This document shows, piece by piece, positions 60,625 through 64,000 of a stretch of DNA of 64,000 nt. The stretch covers positions 310,001 to 374,000 of the forward strand of contig NZ_JAHBGI010000001.1 in the NCBI RefSeq assembly GCF_018500185.1, given 5' to 3'. Below the pieces are notes generated by a model. It ran no database searches and was not told where the DNA came from. It saw nothing but the letters and a program-made list of their open reading frames with translations. Source of the DNA: Litoribacter ruber (GTDB taxonomy: Bacteria > Bacteroidota > Bacteroidia > Cytophagales > Cyclobacteriaceae). Position 1 is the first letter of the stretch. Each line of letters begins with the position of its first letter. The position numbers and the translations under genes are program-made.

Positions 60625-62232
60625 ATGGCTGGAGGTAAGGAAACTCCAAGGCAGAAGATGATCGGGATGATGTATCTCGTTCTGACCGCTCTCTTGGCGT
60701 TGCAAGTAAGTAATCAGATACTTCAAAAGTTTGTTCTTCTTAACGACGGGTTGGAAAGAACATCCAAAAATTATATTGAGAAAAATGCTTTCATGGTTAA
60801 CTCCATCAGGAGCACTGTAGAGCAGCAAGGTAACAATGAGAGAGACTTGCCAAAAGTTGAGGCAGCAAGGGAAATTAGGGAGGCAACTTCTGATATTTTC
60901 GCCTACCTCGAAGGATTGAAGCAAGAGCTCATTGACCAGACAAATGCAAAGAATGAGGATGGAACTTATAAGACAAGTTCTTTGAAAAACCAGGATATCA
61001 CTGGTAACATCTTCAATAACAATCGTAAAGGTTATGAGATGGAGGAAAGGCTGAATGAATTTCCTGTCCAGATCGAGAATGTTCTAGCAAGCATTGGCAT
61101 CGAGCAAAGTTTCGATCGAATCGCTAAGGATGCCAGAGAAATTGACCTTTTCAAAAATGATCCAAACGCAAACTATAAGGATTTCGTAAATCTAAACTTT
61201 GTGAAATCCCCAGTTGGAGCTGTATTGGCACTTATTAGCCAGTATCAGAATGAGGTGTTGAACATTGAAAGTGAGGCGCTTTCTTCCATTACCAACTCAA
61301 TTGGTACCTTCTACTTCAAGTCTGATGTATTTGAAGCCAGAGTGGCGGCCAGCAGCAATGTAGTGGCAGCAGGTACCAAGTTTGAAGGTGATATGTTTAT
61401 AGCTTCTGCCTCTTCGTCTGCCATGCCTAAGATGACAGTAGATGGTCGTGAGGTGCCGGTAGAGGATGGATTCGGTAAAATCAGTTTCACCGTTCCTCCT
61501 GCTTCAAACTATGACGACAGAGGTTTGGCTAAGAAAACCCTTCAAGGTGAAATTACGGTAAACATTGCCGGTAAAGACAGTACTTTGGCGGTTAATTATG
61601 AGTACTTTGTAGCTAAGCCGGTTATCAGAGTAGAGTCTGAGACTGTCAACCAGCTTTACGCTAATTCGGCTAACGTGTTGATGATTGATGTTCCTGCTTT
61701 AGGTACTTCTTATGCACCATCCTTTACCGTATCAAATGGTAGGGCGATCAGCGGTAGCAGACCAGGTCAGGTAACTATTATCCCGACTTCTGACTCAGGA
61801 AAAGTAACGATCGGAGTAAGCAGTGGAGGAAACAAGATTGGTGATGTGGAATACGACATTAAGCCGGTACCTGCTCCAACCATCCGCCTTCATGATAATA
61901 GAGGCCCAATTGATTTGACCTCTCCATATGCTTCACCAGGTCCAGGTACATTATTGGTGAAAGCCATACCTGAGGCTAACTTCGGAAGAACTATGGCTAA
62001 CGATGCCAACTTCGAAGTAACCGCTGGCGAGGTGAGATTGATTAGAAATGAAGTTCCAAGAGAGACGGTTCAGATATCAGGAGAGACTGTCGGTGGGATT
62101 AATAGTTTGAGACAAAGAGCGCAACCTGGCGATAGATTTGTAGTGGTGGTGAGAGAAGTTACCAGAACAAACTTCCAAGGAAATAAAATTAAGACTTCAC
62201 TCAATGAAGTTTACTCCTTCTCTATTCGATAA
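60625..62232 (+). CDS. gldM: T9SS/gliding motor protein GldM (PorM)
   Basis: 535 residues. One N-terminal transmembrane helix (MIGMMYLVLTALLALQVSNQ, about 13-32) is followed by a long periplasmic part: a helical bundle (to about 220) and three Ig-like beta domains. GldM forms the rotating shaft that links the GldL motor to the GldK/N ring. Phrases such as NGLERTSKNYIEKN at the first domain, VRVESETVNQLYANSANVL in the middle, and FEVTAGEVRLIRN in the last domain are family-like. Normal length. Confidence 0.95.
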   Translation: MAGGKETPRQKMIGMMYLVLTALLALQVSNQILQKFVLLNDGLERTSKNYIEKNAFMVNSIRSTVEQQGNNERDLPKVEAAREIREATSDIFAYLEGLKQELIDQTNAKNEDGTYKTSSLKNQDITGNIFNNNRKGYEMEERLNEFPVQIENVLASIGIEQSFDRIAKDAREIDLFKNDPNANYKDFVNLNFVKSPVGAVLALISQYQNEVLNIESEALSSITNSIGTFYFKSDVFEARVAASSNVVAAGTKFEGDMFIASASSSAMPKMTVDGREVPVEDGFGKISFTVPPASNYDDRGLAKKTLQGEITVNIAGKDSTLAVNYEYFVAKPVIRVESETVNQLYANSANVLMIDVPALGTSYAPSFTVSNGRAISGSRPGQVTIIPTSDSGKVTIGVSSGGNKIGDVEYDIKPVPAPTIRLHDNRGPIDLTSPYASPGPGTLLVKAIPEANFGRTMANDANFEVTAGEVRLIRNEVPRETVQISGETVGGINSLRQRAQPGDRFVVVVREVTRTNFQGNKIKTSLNEVYSFSIR

Positions 62233-62271
62233 GGATTTAATTAAGAATTGAAATTTTAAATAGTTTTTGAT

Positions 62272-63087
62272 ATGAAACTACAGGCAAAACTTATTTTCTC
62301 CCTAGCTTTCCTTTTGGTGAGTCTTACGGGGGCTAAGGTGATGGCACAAGGGGCTACCAGTGTGCAACCCTCTAGCAATGGAGATCGCCAGTTTAAAATG
62401 GATACTACCTTTTCGGCCCATTCTATTCGGGATGACGATAAGATGTTCCAGATGGCAGTATGGAGAAGGATTGATTTAAGGGAGAAATACAACTTGCCTC
62501 TTTATGGATCTGGAGACATCAAGGATGACGGTATCATCACCCATATTTACAAGGCCATTGTGGAAGACAATGCTTTGGAAGTGTTTAGAGATGAAACTTT
62601 CAAAGAACCTATGGGAATCAGCGAGTTTCAGGAAAACTTCTGGATTGCGGCTAACGGAGACAGTGTTTTCGTAAAGAATCTTTACTACTTAGATTTGATG
62701 GAGGATTTCGTCTTTGATAAGCATAGATCTCAGATCCTCTTTGATGTGAAGTATCTTGAACTTGTGATGCCTTCTGAGACCAACTCCAATGCAGGTCAAA
62801 AGACAATAGGTTATATCAGATACAAAGATTTCTACAACCACTTCAAGGATCATCCTGAAGCCAAATGGTTGAACTTTAAAAACACCTCTAAGCACCTTTC
62901 GTATGCGCAAGCTTTCGACTTGCGACTCTTCAAAGCTGTGGTTAGAAAGCACTATAATCCTGACAATGCCCTGATTGTGGATAAGATTGACCCTGACCAT
63001 CCAAATGCTCAACTACAAGCCTATCTAAACTCCCTGGAGTTTGAATATGGTCTTCTTGAGTGGGAAAACTCCCTGTGGGAGTGGTAA
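62272..63087 (+). CDS. gldN: T9SS/gliding protein GldN (PorN)
   Basis: 271 residues. The signal peptide ends KVMAQ. The family block MFQMAVWRRIDLREKYNLPLY is followed by the beta-rich core (VKYLELVMPS, GYIRYKDFYNHF) and the ending EYGLLEWENSLWEW. Periplasmic partner of GldK in the ring. Last gene of the operon; a bidirectional terminator at 63105-63120 separates it from uvrC. Confidence 0.95.
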   Translation: MKLQAKLIFSLAFLLVSLTGAKVMAQGATSVQPSSNGDRQFKMDTTFSAHSIRDDDKMFQMAVWRRIDLREKYNLPLYGSGDIKDDGIITHIYKAIVEDNALEVFRDETFKEPMGISEFQENFWIAANGDSVFVKNLYYLDLMEDFVFDKHRSQILFDVKYLELVMPSETNSNAGQKTIGYIRYKDFYNHFKDHPEAKWLNFKNTSKHLSYAQAFDLRLFKAVVRKHYNPDNALIVDKIDPDHPNAQLQAYLNSLEFEYGLLEWENSLWEW

Positions 63088-63104
63088 GATGATAAAAGAA
63101 AAAA

Positions 63105-63120
63105 GCGGATTTTTATCCGC
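63105..63120. terminator. Bidirectional terminator overlapping the 3' end of uvrC
   Basis: GCGGAT/ATCCGC around TTTT with A run left and T run right. The right side contains the last codons and stop (63113-63115) of uvrC. Confidence 0.75.
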
Positions 63121-64000
63121 TTTTTTCTTTTATAGCCTCTATGATTTTTTCTGCTTTGCTTTTGCCTACCACCTCAATGATTTCCTCCAGTGTAGCTTCT
63201 CCGATTTTTTTATAGGATTTAAAATGCTTCAATAGTTTGTCGGCCGTTTCCTGCCCAATTCCTTTGATGGTGGTCAGTTGGGTGCCAAAAGCATTTTTAC
63301 TTCTAACATCCCTGTGGAAAGTGATGGCAAACCTGTGCGCCTCATCCCTGATCCTTTGAAGAAGTCTCAGGGATTCCGACTTTTTATCAATATGAAGTGG
63401 GAACGGGTCATCTGGAAAATAAATCTCCTCAAGTCTTTTTGCGATGCCTATAATGGGGATCTTGCCATAGATGCCCAATTGCTTCAAGGCCTCAACAGAG
63501 CTTGATAGCTGCCCTTTACCTCCATCAATTACAATCAGCTTCGGTAAAGGCTTTTTCTCATCCATCAGCCTCTTGTACCTTCTGCCAACTACCTCGGTCA
63601 TACTGGCAAAATCATTGGGGCCTTCTACCGTCTTGATATGATAGTGCCTGTATTCTTTATTGGCCGGCTTGCCGTTGAGAAAACATACCATGCTGGCTAC
63701 TGGATGGGTGCCTTGGATGTTGGAGTTGTCAAAGCACTCAATATGATCCGGCAGGTCTTTCAGGCTTAGATCGGCCTGTAATTGGCGTAGGATACGGTCC
63801 TTCTTGTCCTTGACATCACCAGCAGCAAGGGCCTTTTCTTTTTTGTAATAAAGGGCATTTTTTAGCGACAGCTCTACAAGTCTTTTTTTGTCCCCAATCT
63901 TGGGAACGGTTATCGTCAGGTTTTCATTTTCAAATTCCACCTCTATGTTGGAAATGGTATCCTTAGATTCACTTTGAAATTGATCCCTTAATCGGACAAG
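63113..64000 (-). CDS. uvrC: Excinuclease ABC subunit C, C-terminal part (5' end outside window)
   Basis: The frame is open to the window edge; 295 residues are visible. UvrC makes both incisions in nucleotide excision repair. Present are the UvrC homology/RNase H-like endonuclease domain (PDHIECFDNSNIQGTHPVAS, HYHIKTVEGPNDFASMTEVV, LIVIDGGKGQLSS), VGRRYKRL, RIRDEAHRFAITFHR, and the C-terminal helix-hairpin-helix pair (IKGIGQETADKLLKHFKSYKK, IIEVVGKSKAEKI). The N-terminal GIY-YIG domain lies beyond 64000. Confidence 0.93.
   Translation of the reverse strand, partial: LVRLRDQFQSESKDTISNIEVEFENENLTITVPKIGDKKRLVELSLKNALYYKKEKALAAGDVKDKKDRILRQLQADLSLKDLPDHIECFDNSNIQGTHPVASMVCFLNGKPANKEYRHYHIKTVEGPNDFASMTEVVGRRYKRLMDEKKPLPKLIVIDGGKGQLSSSVEALKQLGIYGKIPIIGIAKRLEEIYFPDDPFPLHIDKKSESLRLLQRIRDEAHRFAITFHRDVRSKNAFGTQLTTIKGIGQETADKLLKHFKSYKKIGEATLEEIIEVVGKSKAEKIIEAIKEKSG

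Overview
The window looks like chromosomal DNA of a Bacteroidota bacterium, most likely of the order Cytophagales (a Cyclobacteriaceae-type genome is my best guess, by inference). The clearest evidence is the porP/sprF-gldK-gldL-gldM-gldN block of the type IX secretion and gliding machinery at 57504-63087. Supporting evidence is the AT-rich intergenic DNA, the few recognisable Shine-Dalgarno sequences, the TAnnTTTG-type -7 boxes, and lineage-typical families (DUF4271 next to hemD, CarboxypepD_reg-like proteins, PorP). I see no rRNA, transposase, CRISPR array or phage gene.

Region 1 (1-27285) is an exopolysaccharide (EPS) locus. It opens with two glycosyltransferases, a DUF354 protein and an AlgD-type nucleotide-sugar dehydrogenase, closed by a strong terminator. 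Next comes an unusual tandem array of FemAB/BioF2-like acyltransferase paralogues (five in a row plus a sixth at 15821-17401). Within or beside it are a DegT-type aminotransferase, a formyltransferase-fold enzyme, a PRMT-like methyltransferase with both diagnostic loops, and a NodB-type deacetylase. Four paralogous secreted or lipoprotein polysaccharide lyases (heparin lyase I/glucuronan lyase fold) follow on the minus strand, separated by gene-free gaps of up to about 1 kb that share short upstream elements and carry good terminators. The block ends with a WcaJ-type initiating sugar-phosphate transferase. A reasonable reading is a uronic-acid-containing EPS whose amino groups are made (DegT, deacetylase) and capped (FemAB-like enzymes, formyltransferase, possibly the methyltransferase), with dedicated lyases to trim or release it. 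This joint role is inference.

Region 2 (27286-38098) holds a pair of M14-type metallopeptidase homologues, the first apparently catalytically dead. It also holds a TspO-like membrane protein, thioredoxin, pruA, a YjjG-type nucleotidase with an ArsR-type regulator, a CarboxypepD_reg-like exported protein, a D-cysteine desulfhydrase/ACC deaminase-type PLP enzyme and an RluD-type pseudouridine synthase.

Region 3 (38099-56522) starts with a gap containing a cloverleaf-like, non-canonical small RNA candidate ahead of a perfect terminator. Then come a 1451-residue AsmA-like protein built of about seven repeats, pheS, a three-gene SurA/PpiC chaperone operon, an RsbU-STAS-HATPase partner-switching operon, a DUF4197 lipoprotein, hemW with a DUF721 gene, and an Omp85-type outer membrane protein with a DUF4271 protein.

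Region 4 (56523-64000) contains hemD, the T9SS core operon, and the 3' part of uvrC on the opposite strand, running off the end.
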